A stretch of 64,000 nt of DNA, from contig OY759215.1 of NCBI GenBank assembly GCA_963662175.1, positions 43,913,213 to 43,977,212 of the forward strand, written 5' to 3'. The translations under genes were made by a program, and so were the position numbers. The stretch comes from Aradus depressus (taxonomy: Eukaryota > Arthropoda > Insecta > Hemiptera > Aradidae). Below the pieces are notes generated by a model. The model searched no databases, was not told the DNA's origin, and was given only the letters and a program-made list of their open reading frames with translations. The first letter of the stretch is position 1; the number at the start of each line of letters is the position of its first letter. Of this stretch, positions 38,501 to 52,900 are shown one piece after another.

Positions 38501-38823
38501 TTAACTGTAGACTCCGGTTCATATTTTAAAGCAGAAGTAGAAAGCAAGAGGTTTCGGATCTGCCATAACGGAACCAAGGCAGGTGATGGAGAGAAACTGC
38601 AGCAGACTCCTTGATATTATTAAAGATACACGGCTGCTATAAGGACCAACACACACAGGGCATACAATAGGCCTACACTAGCCTCGGTAATACCTAGAAA
38701 AATGTTCCTAGTTCAAATTCTTTGGAAATCCCTTCGTTCCCTACAAGAACGGTTCGCACGCATACTTGTCTTAGTTTATAAATAAACCTGACGATGGTGT
38801 AATGCAAAAACCAGTAAAGTACG

Positions 38824-38886
<63 letters not shown>

Positions 38887-41800
38887 TTTTTGAGTAGACA
38901 ATATTAGAAAAAATAATTTTGTTTTATTTATCTAATATAGTTTATGGAGACTATTATTTGACTATATTATATGAACATAAATTATATAAGTAAAGAAAAA
39001 CGTTTTTATAAATCTTTGTCTTTAATAATGTCTTTCCGGTATTATTTTTAACTGCAATATAATCAGAACGATTAGTGAAAAAAAAAAATCAGATTCTTTC
39101 TCGGGAAAAAAACCTTTAAAAACTAGATAAGCCCTTTATCATTATATACTCGTACGAGTAAGAACATGTGAAAAAAATATGTAGATACAACTATCATTCA
39201 CTATAATGATAAAGGGCTTATCTTGTTTTTAAATGTTTTATCCCCTGAAAATGATATATCTACAACTTTTTTGCGCATGTGCATATATATTTATTTCCAA
39301 AATTCAAACTTGAAATGATTAAAAATACATTTTCCAATTAAACATTATAAATATATTCTAACCCGCACGAGGCCGTTAAGTTTTTTATCTGGGAGGTAAA
39401 AAAATCTTGAGAATGGCGTCCTTCCGATGGAACGTTAAGCAATGGTCCCGAGTCTGTAAGATGTCAGGTATTCGTTTAGAACCCCTATCCTAGATGTATA
39501 CTTAAACCTGGATAAGCAAAATTTAGGACTCCCACAGTAAAGCCGGGCTCATGGGTAGTAGGCGATACGACTTCCCAGTTAAAGTCTGGGCATGAATCAC
39601 AATAACTAACTCTATTCCATTTTCGCGGAAAGCATGGGGGATGATTTTGCTAACGTCTTGTACATACAACATTAAAGATCATTCATAAACAACGTCACAC
39701 TGTTAGGCGCTGATCTACTTCGTGAATACTCCTTCACCGCTTCAAAATAATAAATAAATCATTTTCGCAGGATTCATTGTTGTTGATTTATGTGATAAGT
39801 AAATAAAGGACAAGAGTATTTACTGTCATTGCTCTGATCCTCAAGGATATGTCGTTAACAGCCTGTGAAATTATATTACGCTATTTACCTTTTTAACAAC
39901 CAACCATATCTTGTGTTATCTGTAATTAGCTAGATAATAACAGCCGGAGCAGACGCAGAGCCGTACACAGAAAATAATTAACAAAACTGAACTCTTATAT
40001 AGTCTATCCCTTTATTCTTCTTCAAATGTCTTCACCATTTTCTTTGTAATAAAAAAATAATAATAATAATAAAAGTAGCTATCTAATAACTATTTTTTAT
40101 TTTTGTTCAAACAGAAAAGAGTTGTTCAATGTCACATAAAAATATAGCCTTAAGAGTAACTTTCAAAAGAATTCAGTCCGAAACAAAAAATGTGATTCAC
40201 ACAAAGGCATTGTAACAATATTTGCACGGAACTAAAAATAGTTAATCTGTAAGAAAAGCATCCTTGAATAAACTGTGACTAATCGACTATTTATGCAACA
40301 TTGCATCATTTTTTATATATTATATATTATTTAACAAGACATTTTATTAAATATTGAAAACCCGCTGAACTTGGTTACTGCTGAAGCACAAAAGTAGTGG
40401 GGCGTTAGTGTGATTTCAAGTTTGTTTCAAAAGGGATTTCTTAGGGAAACATTTTCTCGAAATTGTTTATATTTTTCGTGTTTGGGCTCTCAAACTATAA
40501 GTTGTATATATTTAGATTAAAAGCCGAAGGGACTAAGGCTTATTGATAAATTAGCATATTTCATGATCCAAATTTCAAAAAAAAAATATTGCGCAAAGTT
40601 TAGCATAGAGGTTTTATTTCGGGAAACTATTTTTTGACACTACCTCGAGTCTCTACAATCTACTTTTTTTTTTTTAAATGGGCTCGTAGACTGTAACAGA
40701 TAGATCATCCTTGGTCTAAGGAATTATAAGCAGAACAGGAATGAACTTATAAGTTTTCAACTTCCTCAGCTATACAAAGTATAGGGGAAGTTATGTAATC
40801 GATGCGGAGTTTTCAACGGATTTTCATGTTTTCTGACCTCCAGATTCCAAATATAATGAAAAAAAATAGTGTGTGTCTGTGAACACGATAACTCGATAGA
40901 ATGTATCAACACGAAATTATGTGAATCCAGACACCCATTGTTATATTTTCAGTCAAATCAATCAAAGGGGAGAGGGGGATTAGGAGGGGAGGCTTAACAT
41001 AAAAACTTTAATAACTGCTGATAGAATGGATGTATCGACACGAAATTTCATATGTGAAATCAATACCCTATAAGGACAACACTTAATTATTTTCAGCGAA
41101 AGCAACAGAAGGGAAGGGGGATCAGAGAGGGACTCAACTCAAAAACCCCAATAACTGTCGATGTAATGAATATTGACTTGAATTTGCATATTTAAAGTCA
41201 AACTCACTGAGGGCATAACTGTCGAATTTCAGCGATATCGGCTGATAGGAAGGGAGGTTTCAGGGGAGGAGACTCAATTCAAAGACCCCAAATAACTGCC
41301 GATGTAATGAATTTATCGACACAACATTTATTTTTTGGATTAAGGAGCCTCTATGTAAGTCAACTGTTGAATTTAGCGCAAACGGTCGACTGGTTTTTTG
41401 AGGGGGAGCGAAAAGTTAAATAATTCGTTCTGGGGAAGTACATTACTGGCGATCCATCGATTAGTTCTGGATTCAACATTTTGAAACTACACAAGTACAC
41501 TGAACCATTTGAATGACAGGATGGGGCTAGTTGAGACATTGTTTACCCATTTTGCCGTTGAGTGTCCTGTTGAGGTTGTAGAGAGGCCGGAGAGCGAGAC
41601 AGACGAACCGATCTGTAGACTCTTCGTCCCACTCACCTAGTTCCAGCTGTAGTAGACTCTCCACCATCGTCGTCATCTGTTCAGCCCATGGCTAAACAAC
41701 ACATCTAGTTAGGTTAATATATAATAATATTTATTTCCGCTAAACTTAAACAAGGTAATGGATACATCATAAATTGTGTACATCAAAATAGCTTATCAAT

Positions 41801-42364
41801 TATATACATCAACCGATATTAAATCTTAGAGTATAAGCACATATGAGATGAAGAATAATAATTATTTTAAAAAGAAACATGAATATAAAATTCATAATAC
41901 TAATAAATAAAATAGTTGCTAAATTTTTTAAATTAAAAATATATAATATGCGTGCTTGTCTTCTGTGCTCAAGATCGTGGGTTCGAAACCCGACCGAGGC
42001 CCTTAGTTTATTTTAACTGGGAAGTAAAATAAACTTGAGCACGCCGTTCTTCGGATGGGACGTTAAGCAATGGTCCCGAGCCTGTACGATGTCAGGTACT
42101 CGTTAAAGACCCCTGCCCGAGATGAATAAAAATTTAGGGTAGGCAAAATTTAGGACTCCCACAGTAGAGTCGGGCTCATGACCACCAGAGTGACGAAAGA
42201 GCGCTCTGGTAGTAGGCGATATTACCTCATCGTTAAAGCCCGGGCATGGGTCATAAAACCTAACCTAACCTATAATATGTATTTACATTTCTTCTCCACA
42301 AAGAGCGAAATTGTTGAGTTTTAACCGGAATTTCATGGTTTGCGATTGTCTGAATTCAAAAATG

Positions 42365-42396
<32 letters not shown>

Positions 42397-43881
42397 AGAA
42401 CTGACTGTGTGTGTGTGTTTGCGGGACACGATAACTCTCCACAGAATAAACATATCCACACGAAATATCGACGTATATATTCTGTTGAATCACATAAAGA
42501 CGACACCTATTCCAGTTAAATCGGAGGAAGAGAAAGAAAGGATTAGTGAGAGAGGGCTCCAATAAAAACCCTCATCTGCTAATATAAGAATGTATCGACG
42601 CAAAATTTTATATTATTGAGAAGTACCTTATTTTTTACCTTATATACAACATAAATAATAATAAAGTAAATAATTATAAAACTAATGATAATGAATATTA
42701 TTAAAAAAGTAATTATGATAGAACTTATGGGATATTGGTGAAGGAGCTTTCCCATATAAATTGCTCATTATCGACTCATTGTTCTCTTTCTTTTCTTTCC
42801 TATTCTTCGTCATTTTTTCTTATATTTACATTCGTTTTCAAGTATGACAACTTTAGTGCCCGATCACAATGTTGGATTAGGTTTTTAATGAAAAACTCAG
42901 AAGAAATTTTACTCCGCGCCGTTTATAATGCAAAATAACGTATAAAAATAGGCAATACAATTAGAAAGGCATATGTATTGGTTATATTTGTTGTTGTGAT
43001 AATTTTGTGGATTCTGAGGGTGCAATCTGATAGCCGCTTCTCAAATTTGTATTTTTCCTTTCTAGCGGCAAACAAGAGTCGTGACGGGTTTCTAGTTCAC
43101 TCTGTAGGATCTCTCTTATTTTGTACTAACATTACCTCACTTGGACTCACTGAATGGTGAAGTCAATGATCCCATGTGGATCTTCGAGCTGGACCGAGTT
43201 AAGTACTCAAAAAGGCAAAATCTCTTCTCTTTGAAAAACCAACTAAATTTCCCAAATTCCTTACAGCCATTTTTACTTCCGCAGCTATACGCTCAACTCA
43301 AATAACATAATAACTAAATCAAGCACTGAGTTTTAGCCCAAACGGTCGATTGACTTTGGAGGAAGAGCGAATCTCATTTCAATCAAAAGAGTTGAGTTTT
43401 TCCGACCAATTTTTTTTTAATATTACAAATGTCACCTCATTGGCAGGTATCTCTTTGATGGCGACCCCCATGGTGACGGAGCCCGGTGGTTTGAAGGGGG
43501 ACACCCGGAGGTTCCTGGCAGGATCATGGGACCTCCCGGACCTGAGGGAGGGCAGGAGGGCCAGAACAGGGAGAGGACCGTTGGCCAGCTTGCTACGCTC
43601 CCGGCCAGCCTCCTCCCCTTCCCCCACTCCCTCTGCAACCTCCTTCAGCAGCCGCTCCAGGTCCACTGGGCTTCGTTCCCGGCCTGCATCTGACCGCTTA
43701 CTACAGCGTTTACGCCTCCCTAAAAAAAAAAAAATTACCCTGCATACTATCTAAGGCGAAATTGAGTAAAAGAGAAAAAAGGGTATCTATATTAATAAAT
43801 TATACTTAACATTTTCTGCAGAGATATTATGAAACACAAAAATGAAGAAAAACTTTTTTTTTTTAATATTTAAATAATATA

Positions 43882-43944
<63 letters not shown>

Positions 43945-46900
43945 CTAGCACCCCCGAACGAACACGGCTACGCCAGTGTTTTGAATAGTACACAACTTTT
44001 TTTGTATTCAGCTAAGATTGTTTTTATTACTTATAACATCTCTCATTTGAAATTAATAAAAATTGATTTTCAGAATTCCCTGACCTTGAAAGACATACAT
44101 ACAGTTGTGAAATTCAATCTAACCGCATATCAATTCCTACATATTTAAATGCTTGCCCCTGCGATTTATTTATTGTTATTGCATAAGAGAGCTTAATTCG
44201 GAATAGTCAGAAGAAAGTCATTGTCAAGTTGATGAAACAAACACTAAGGGAAAGTTTAGTTGTTGGTTGGTAGGCGGATGTAGACTTACGAAGTGCTGGC
44301 AAACGCCACCTATCAATACTACTCTCCGCCTTAACTACTCTCCTCAACCGACTGTTATAAGACGATGCATGCGCATTAGCTCCGATGTATGAAAATCAAG
44401 TATTTTCTTTAAAAAAAAATGTAATAGGAAATTTTGTTTGGCCTATAACAACCGCAGAAACGTAAGGAATTCATAAAAAAAAATATTGAAAATCGGTCCA
44501 GTAGTTTTTTTAAGATTAGCACGAACATCAAACAAACGTTGTCTCTTTATATAATAGTTAGATATATGGGAGTACTTTCGGTATTTCAGCCACGACTTAA
44601 CAAATACTAAGTTAAACAGGTTCACATTCCATTATTCTTTTCTTCTGTACAGTAAAGTCTTAAAAACATAGAAAATATTAAAATTTCCCCTCAATTTGAA
44701 ATCTTAATAAAAAAATAATAATTGAAATAGTAACAATGCTGATTAAAAAATACAAATATATATGTATGAAATAAATCTAAGATGACAATAATAAATATAT
44801 GAATAACAATTCACAGTTTTAAGGAAGTAAATGCGTATACACTGAGACTGGCGGATTATTATATATTATTGGCGATAAAAGGGATGAATATTTGAGATTG
44901 TTCTGATCGTTCATACAATTTCTTTTTTGTAGTGCTCCGTTTATTTCCAGTTGTTTCAATAAGTTGAGTAATGTACTTTTGTCACAACAATGTAGCCAAG
45001 TCGTGACTGAAGATGGTATCAATACCGAAAATACTTCCATATATTTTATATATTTTGTGAAATGGACAATATTTTTAAAAACATACGTTTTATTTTTATT
45101 TTTTGTATTAATGAAGTTGAAACGGCATGGATGAGTGGATTTGTGGTAGTGTTTCCCTCGATCGCCCAGGATAATTACTCAACTATTCTCTCGGATAACC
45201 ACAACAAATTGACGGAAAATTATAAAATCGTCTATAATTGTAGAATCGACTTCTTTGACTTTGTACGCATATATTAATGTGCTTTGTAAATCATTTATTT
45301 ATTGTTGATAATTATTATCATTGATGCAGTTATAATTTTGTTAATCCGAATATCCTATCATCCGAACAACCCTTTACAAACATTAGTTCGGATTATCGAG
45401 CTCCAACCACTATGTATCACTTCTAAAATCCTTACTGAAAATTATATTCAACAAAAAAAGGTTTCTTAAACACAACCAAAAGGGTGTTATTACTCACTCT
45501 GACTCGTGTTTGGTGCTTGGCTACTCCAGTCGGAGGCCCGGGCAAAGCCTTTGTTGAGCCTGAAGACATGGGTGGAAGTGTCGTTCATAGCGGCGACCAC
45601 ATCCTCAGACATGGCCAGGTGGGTGGGACTGAAGGAGAGCTCCAGGGTGACCGGCCATTGCTCGAAGTCGAGGAACTTGAGACGAGAGATGTCATGGGTC
45701 CGAGTCACCAGTTGGAACAGGCAGAGCACCCCCTCGCATCCGATCAGCACGTTCCCTGTCTCCTGGGGCAAGGAAAAAGGAAAATAAATGTGTGTAAAAT
45801 ATTATATGTCACACATTGAAGGGTTCCGTAAGTAAACATGCGAACAATAATTACTAGGGACTCTCCCCTGCTTCGCTCACCAATCTCCTAGGACGCCCGT
45901 TTTAGTGAGATTTACCTTTTTAAGATCCTGCTAGTTTTGCATGAGCTATATGTCTGCGCTATAACAAAGAAACTAATCAGCTGATTATTGTTCATAGGTA
46001 GTTTGAAGTTATAACCCCCTGGCGGCGTCTAGCGGCAGCTGGGAAAGCTATACTAGTAGAACATCTCTAAAAAAAATAATAATAATAATCGACCTCTGCA
46101 TCAAAACCAAAATAGTTTTCCTACAATTGGGTCATACACACCCACGAATTTTTCCAATTTTATTGGGTCAGTCGTTTCAGAAGAAAGGGGGAGATCATAC
46201 CTTTTTAAGCAGTTCTTAGCGTTTTCCTAAAAAAAAAAAAAAAAAAAACGATGAAGCAAACATAACAAAAATGTTTAGAATAATTCAGTAATCAGGGTCC
46301 ATTTTATAAATACCTTAATGACTTTATAGATAAAAAATAAACCTTTTATGTTGTAGAAATGAATCAATTCTAAATATTTATAATAGTAAAATTAAAAACA
46401 AAGTTTATTGATAATATTATTTATACTCATTGTCAGAAATTTTTATTTGATGGAAATCTGAAAAAAAGATTTTCCAATATCATTATTACACCTAAATTTT
46501 GCAAAAAAAAATTACTTCCCTATCTTGGTTTTATAATTTAGAAATTAAATAACCGAACTAACTAAAATAATAATAATAATAATAATAATTAAGTAACAGG
46601 TATTTTTTTTAAATGTTACAATAGTCCGCAATGATAGAGTGCGCTGACTTAACCTAAAAATAGCAGAGTAGCACACGTTTACAGTACTTGTTGACAGGAA
46701 GGCTGACTAGGTATGACAGAATGGTACTCACTACCTCCGAGACGAGAATCTATTTCCGGGTTTCTCCTAGAACACTATTTAACCTCGTCATTCCTGCGTT
46801 CTCCCCAATCCACGCTGTACGTGTACATCATTTCACTCTCTACTGATATCTCCGTTATATTTACAGGTAATATTCAATTAAGTCTCAATTACAATAATTA

Positions 46901-49900
46901 ATATTCAATTATTATTAACATATTTTCACGCAATCGGTATCTATCCATCAACTATGTGTAACACAATTAGTCATATTTCAAAAAACATCCTATCTTCTTT
47001 ATTTTCAGAAGGAAGATACTTATCTACACAGTATTTTTTGTATGATTAAAATATTGTAACAGGATGTTCTTATAACAACCACGTCTCTACAGATTCCTCT
47101 TCACCCTCCTCCCCCAACTCAAATTCATTTCTCACTGACATAATGGATAGGGAAAACTGTACAGTAAAAACGTGGTTGGTATAAGAAATTCATGTAATTT
47201 TCATTTTCTTTATTTGTAATCATTAATAAAAAAAACTACAAATAATAAAAAGATATTTTACGATTTATTCATTAAACTATTTTATGTAGAAATTTGTTTT
47301 GCTCTCTTTGGAGAGCTATAACGTCGTATTGGTCCCATCCTAAATTTGAGGGCATTTCTATGTTAGAAATTTAATAAGGAACATTTTTGTAAGGACCAAT
47401 TTTTCGCTAGGAATATCCGTTCTCGCATAAGCGGCCTTCGAGAAATGTATTTAATATAAATTGTACCTTTTAATATCATATAAAACCTTTATTTAAAGAA
47501 ATTTTTGATTAAGTTATAAATATATGCTGTATCTTGTAAAATGTACGTCCCGAAATAAAGTGGTCTTATTTTGAGTCCGATTTCAGCCAAAATCTAATCA
47601 GATCTAAGTTAGAACATGTAACATCATTGCTACAATCGTCTTTGAATAGAGCACTCACAAAGTTTCAATCCAGTACAAACAAACATCATGAGAAAATTTT
47701 CAAAACTGTGCAGGGACTGAAAAGTGAAATTCCGTTGAAAAATATATCTCTGATTTTTGTACTATTACAATACTTTCATATAATGACCCTACGTAACATT
47801 TAGCACTTCAGTCCATCAGTCCTTTATTAAAAGGAAAAATAAAAAGTTTTTTACGGAAGAGATTTTAATGAGGTTATACAGTTTTTATAACCTTCAGTAA
47901 AATGGAAGTAACAATAGATAGGTTTCTTCACATCATTGACAACATACTGATATACCTGACAGGGCGTTATAGCAGTTATCTTGGGGAGTCTTGAAGGTAG
48001 TTCGATCATCTCCAGAACATCGCCTCCTGTTTGGCTACTGCTCGGAGTCACCTGACCTGCTATCCTAGCTCGCATTGGTTGATCTTCTCCCCTCCCCGAT
48101 TCCCAATTGGCGTATACTCTTGTATAGGTTCGCTTCTCTTGTCGAGAAAATTTCTCTTCCACAGTTGCCACATAGTTACCTTTAACATATCATTACAATT
48201 CGATTACATCAATTTGTAAGGATTTTCTAATAAAAGTTAGTTAGTTATTTTATTTAATAGTAAAATGAAGAAATTACTGATTTTGAATAGTGGATGGGGA
48301 TTTAGAAATTGGATTAGCTCTTGGTACTTAATTATAATTGATAAGGGTAAAGAACTTTAGGGTAAGCACCCATTTTGTAGTGGCTAGAGCTTAGATTACG
48401 AGTCAAATCAACTTCAATCGTTGTTAGTTGACTAACGACGTATAGGGGAAGTTAAGTAATAGATCAAAAATTATGACCCCAATATAATATAAATTTTATG
48501 TATATCTTGAAATTCATTACATCGGCAGTTATCAGTTATTAGGGTTTTTGGATTGAACCCCACCCGTAAATCCCCTCTTCCCTTCAGCCGATATCGCTAA
48601 AAATTAGTATGTTATGTCCTCATTAGGTTTTAACTTCAAATATGAAAATTCATGTCGATATATTCATTACATCGGCAGTTATTGGGGTTTATGGGTTGAC
48701 TCCCCCCCCCCCCCCCCCCCCTCAACCTTTCCCTTGTAGATTCTGCTGAAAATTAATGTGTCGTCCTTATGGGATTTGCATTAACCTTAGTTTGCGGGTT
48801 CGAATCCCGTCCGGGAGTGAGTTTTATTTCGTAGAACATCAATGACGTTTGAAAAGTTAGAACAGTGCTCCTAATCCGATAAAATCATTTTTAGTATAGT
48901 AAAATATTAGTTGTATGAAGAAAATGTACTAATCACATCGTCAGCTGGTCTAGATTTCATGTTTGTTACGTCGTCTTCATTATATTTTTAATGAACTACG
49001 GTACCGCTTTTAACCACATTTAATATACATGTTTAGAAGACCTCCCTCTTCAATAGATGAAACAATTTAACGTTATAGATTTTGTATCATACAGAACTAG
49101 AAGTAATGAACAATCCTTATTTCAGCCCTCGATTCAGCGGAAAAAATGTCTAGAAGAATTACCAACTATTATTTCTTTGACAATATCATTGTTAACAGCG
49201 TAATTAACGTTAAAGGGGGTGTAATTTTCTCTGTATCACAGTGGACTTCGCAAATCATTTAGGATATTAAATGATTACAAAGAACTCTTCATACTTTCTT
49301 GCAACTTTCTCAGAAAATATATAGTGAGTAGTGTATGTAGACTGGTTCTGGGCCATGAGGAGGGAAGACGATTACGAGACATGAGGTGGAGGGTAAACGA
49401 CTGGACCCCAAGAAGGATGGAGGAAACACATAGTAATCGATAATTGATATCAGAAAATAAACATATTTCAACATGTTTTATCCAGCGAAAAGTTGTTCGG
49501 TTGGCTAAACGGATGGTGCTGGTGGGAGTGATTAGAACAGGCTGAGTTATCATAACCTGACATGAATAACCACAAGGAGAGGTTGACTCATAGCGATCTG
49601 TTTTGAATTTTGATCCCTCCCTTCTCCTCATGGCCCAGAACCGGCCTACATACACTATAATATTATAGCGGTAACATATTAAAAGTCTGTATCTTTTAGA
49701 GACAAACAGATACAAAACACTATAAAATATCGCTTTTCCATTCGATTTAATTTTAATGATACCTTCATATGTCGTACATTCAAGTGATATTTTATTTAAA
49801 AAATGTTTGTAGAGCTCTTCGTATTCTAAGAAAAAATGGAGGATAATGGAGAGCAGCTGAATATGTATTGTTTTATAACTCCAACAAGTTTGGTTTTTAG

Positions 49901-52900
49901 CTTTGGGTTGAGTTTAAATCCACATTTGAGCCACGGAATTGAGAAAAACTGACAAAAGTATGACATGTCAGAGTTCATATACTTTTACTTTCCATCTAAA
50001 CCATTTGTTGGGGTAATTCGTCAGGTTCTCGTTTGCTCTCTCCACATGTTTACATCTAATAAATGCATTCAAGAGTGCTCAATGGCCATATGTTGAAGAG
50101 TTTTGTGGGCAAATTTCCGAATTATTTAATTTTATTTTCACTTTCTATGCTTTCAACTTTGGTTAATAGCGACGAGCTATCTACAGGTTGCCATCCTATA
50201 CTTAATGTCTTTCAGAAATGTAAACTTAAATTGGTGTGAGTGATGGCTCGGATCCTCTAACTCTGGAGAGAAGTGCTATCCACCCCACCACCGAGGTCAC
50301 CACAACTGGTGTATTTTGTGAGTAGGGAGTCACCAAACATCTTTATAGAAATATATATCATTTACACTAACCGATTGGATCAGCTCCTAGTCTTCTTTTA
50401 ATCAGATTCTTTATGGTATCCATGTCATTACGAAAGTTAGAATCATATAATAATTCTAAAGAGTAGATTTTATAATGTACACTCCAAATCCTCCGGGGCC
50501 ATGGTGGCCGTGCGGGCTAGAGCGTGGGGCTTTGGTCGCATGGTCTCACCATGGTTTGCGGGTTCGAATCCCGTCCGGGCGTAAGTTTTATTTCGTAGAC
50601 AGAACTCCCTCCCTGGGCGATGGATGTCGTAAATATAACTAGATTAACACATTGACATGGCTAATATGCACCGTACATAAGGCAAAAAAAGAAGAAAAAA
50701 AATCCTCTAAACTTACTGTTCCACTTTTGACGCGGCGCGAATGATAAAATTTTTTCTGAATTGTCCTAATAATCCCAAATGTATTTTCGCTTACTGTTGT
50801 TGTTCGATTGTTGTTTCATTTATATATGGTCATTATGGGTTTTTACGGAAGCGATTTCTTTCGATGGTACGAACATTTTTCTTGAACCGGTGACTAAATC
50901 ACAATTACATTGCTGCCCACAGACAGACAGACGACCAAAACCATAAGATGCTTTTGACCTACAAAACCCTAAAAAGAAATTAAACTATGTCGGGTGAGTC
51001 CCAAAAAATGTTAGGTAGCTCTTCACGCAACGTTATAGTCTCCAATGCAAAGCGATTTCAAATTGCACCCAATTTTAGGTTTCTTTATAGAAATTTTTTT
51101 TTTTGAAATCTCTAATTGTTTAAAGATGGCGGACCAATCAAATAGTGTACATCTTTTTAAATCATCTCAGTCTTACCTGCATCGACTAATTAAGTTAACT
51201 CTTCCTGTTTTTAATAACTATCGAGTGATAAGTCACATGAACTTCAGGAAACCTGGGGGGTCGCCGCCTCAAATCCGAATTGTACAAGATTCAGATAATA
51301 ACATATCTTGTAAAGTACTTTGTTTTGTTTTTAAAAATGTAATAATTTATTATTACGTATGAAAAATTATTTTTCAAGAAAAAGAAAGAAAAGAAATAGG
51401 TAATATTGAACAATCCATATAATGTTTAAGTAAGAGGTAAAAAACAATAAAAGGCATAATTTTATTTAATTATTATTTTTATTTGTTTGAATATAAAATG
51501 AAATAAATTATAAATTAATAAAAAATAGATAATTGAAAACAAAATAAATGCACAATAGGAAACGAATAAAAGTAATTTATTTACATTTATATATATTTAT
51601 TGTCAATAGGTAACTATGATAAGTTGTACCATGACCTACATACATACAGAGAATTGCCATGTTATAAGACATTTATCTGTACTAGCAACTAACGGTATGT
51701 ACATTTTAAATTTGTTTAAATTATCACTGTCCAACAATCAATTTGTCTCAAAGGATTATATGGTCTTAATATCAAGTTGAGTGCTCAATTCAGAAATGCA
51801 ATCAGAATTTTTTTTTTAACAAGTTAATTTTAAGTTGTATATATATAGCACCATTTTAAGTACATAAAAAAACAATGTTCCCTCCACTCATATTTCAATT
51901 TACTTTTTTTAGAATTTCTGTTTTTTATGTATTGGCAAATTATGGCTCAATTGTTACACCTATCTATAAAGTGAAGAGGACTATTTTGGTAGTGGAGAGT
52001 GGTCAGAGGTACTAGATACCAACTCTAGGAGGCCTTTGTGGTAGTGCGATTAGAGTGACTGACTGTAATTCCAACAGGGGGTCTTGAGGCTTGATTGATT
52101 AGAGTGACAGACTAATAACGCAAAAGGGGACGCAACAATTCAAAAGATGAGCCAAGTTACAAGACAAAAAGTTACTCCCGGACAATGCCGAGTAAACCTG
52201 CTAGTGATATTATATGATACCTTGATAATATATTAAGCAACTAGAGATATACCTAATTATAATATATAGGATATTATCCTAAAATTAGGCTCTTTTGTAA
52301 TAGTTTATCCTAAATATCTCTTTATCTTTAGGTCGTAGGAAGAATGCAACAGCTAGCGCGCACAACACTGGAATGCCCAAGAACTGGCTGGCCATACTCA
52401 GATATTTTTGTTATTTGCTCTCGAAGAAAAAAAGCCGCATTTTTCCCAATTTCCGTGAAAGCAGATAGGTTTCAACAAAACTGAAATATTCAGAATTAAA
52501 GCGTTTCAAGTATAAAGGTTGGTTACATTGGTTAGGTTAGGTTTTATAAATTTTCCTGATAATAGTTATTGGTGTTATCACCAATTTTTGTAATTCAAGA
52601 TATGAACGACATTTCGAAGATTTAAACTCGAACTTTATTAACGTTTTTCAAGTTTTGTTGCTGAACGGCTAGATCTGACAATTGAAGTAATAAAACGTGA
52701 ATTGTCCATCATAAAATTTTCTATATGATAAGTCTAGTCACAGTATCTTGTGATTTTGGCATACAAGATAAATGCGGTAATGTTAAAGATTCCAGTTTTT
52801 GGAAAAGGTGCGACTTTTAGCATAAGAGGTTGATTTGAAGGAGAAAAAATTTCGTTTCAGATAAGCATTCTTTCCATTTTCTGAAAGATAGGACATTATC

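Noticed and set aside
42255..42271. CCTAACCTAACC string as an insect telomeric (TTAGG)n array
   Set aside because: Only two to three units, at the 3' tail of a SINE family B copy; no longer array nearby.
43379..43754. 134-codon + strand ORF opposite HPS3 exon 5
   Set aside because: It is a GC-rich antisense shadow; the - strand reading has correct splice phases.
49275..49715. 146-codon - strand ORF as a gene
   Set aside because: It spans a MITE with inverted termini, shows no domain, and its ends coincide with nothing splice-like.
50494..50580. A functional tRNA gene
   Set aside because: The B box is good, but the head does not fold into a complete cloverleaf as read. It is followed by a SINE body and A-rich tail with target duplication.
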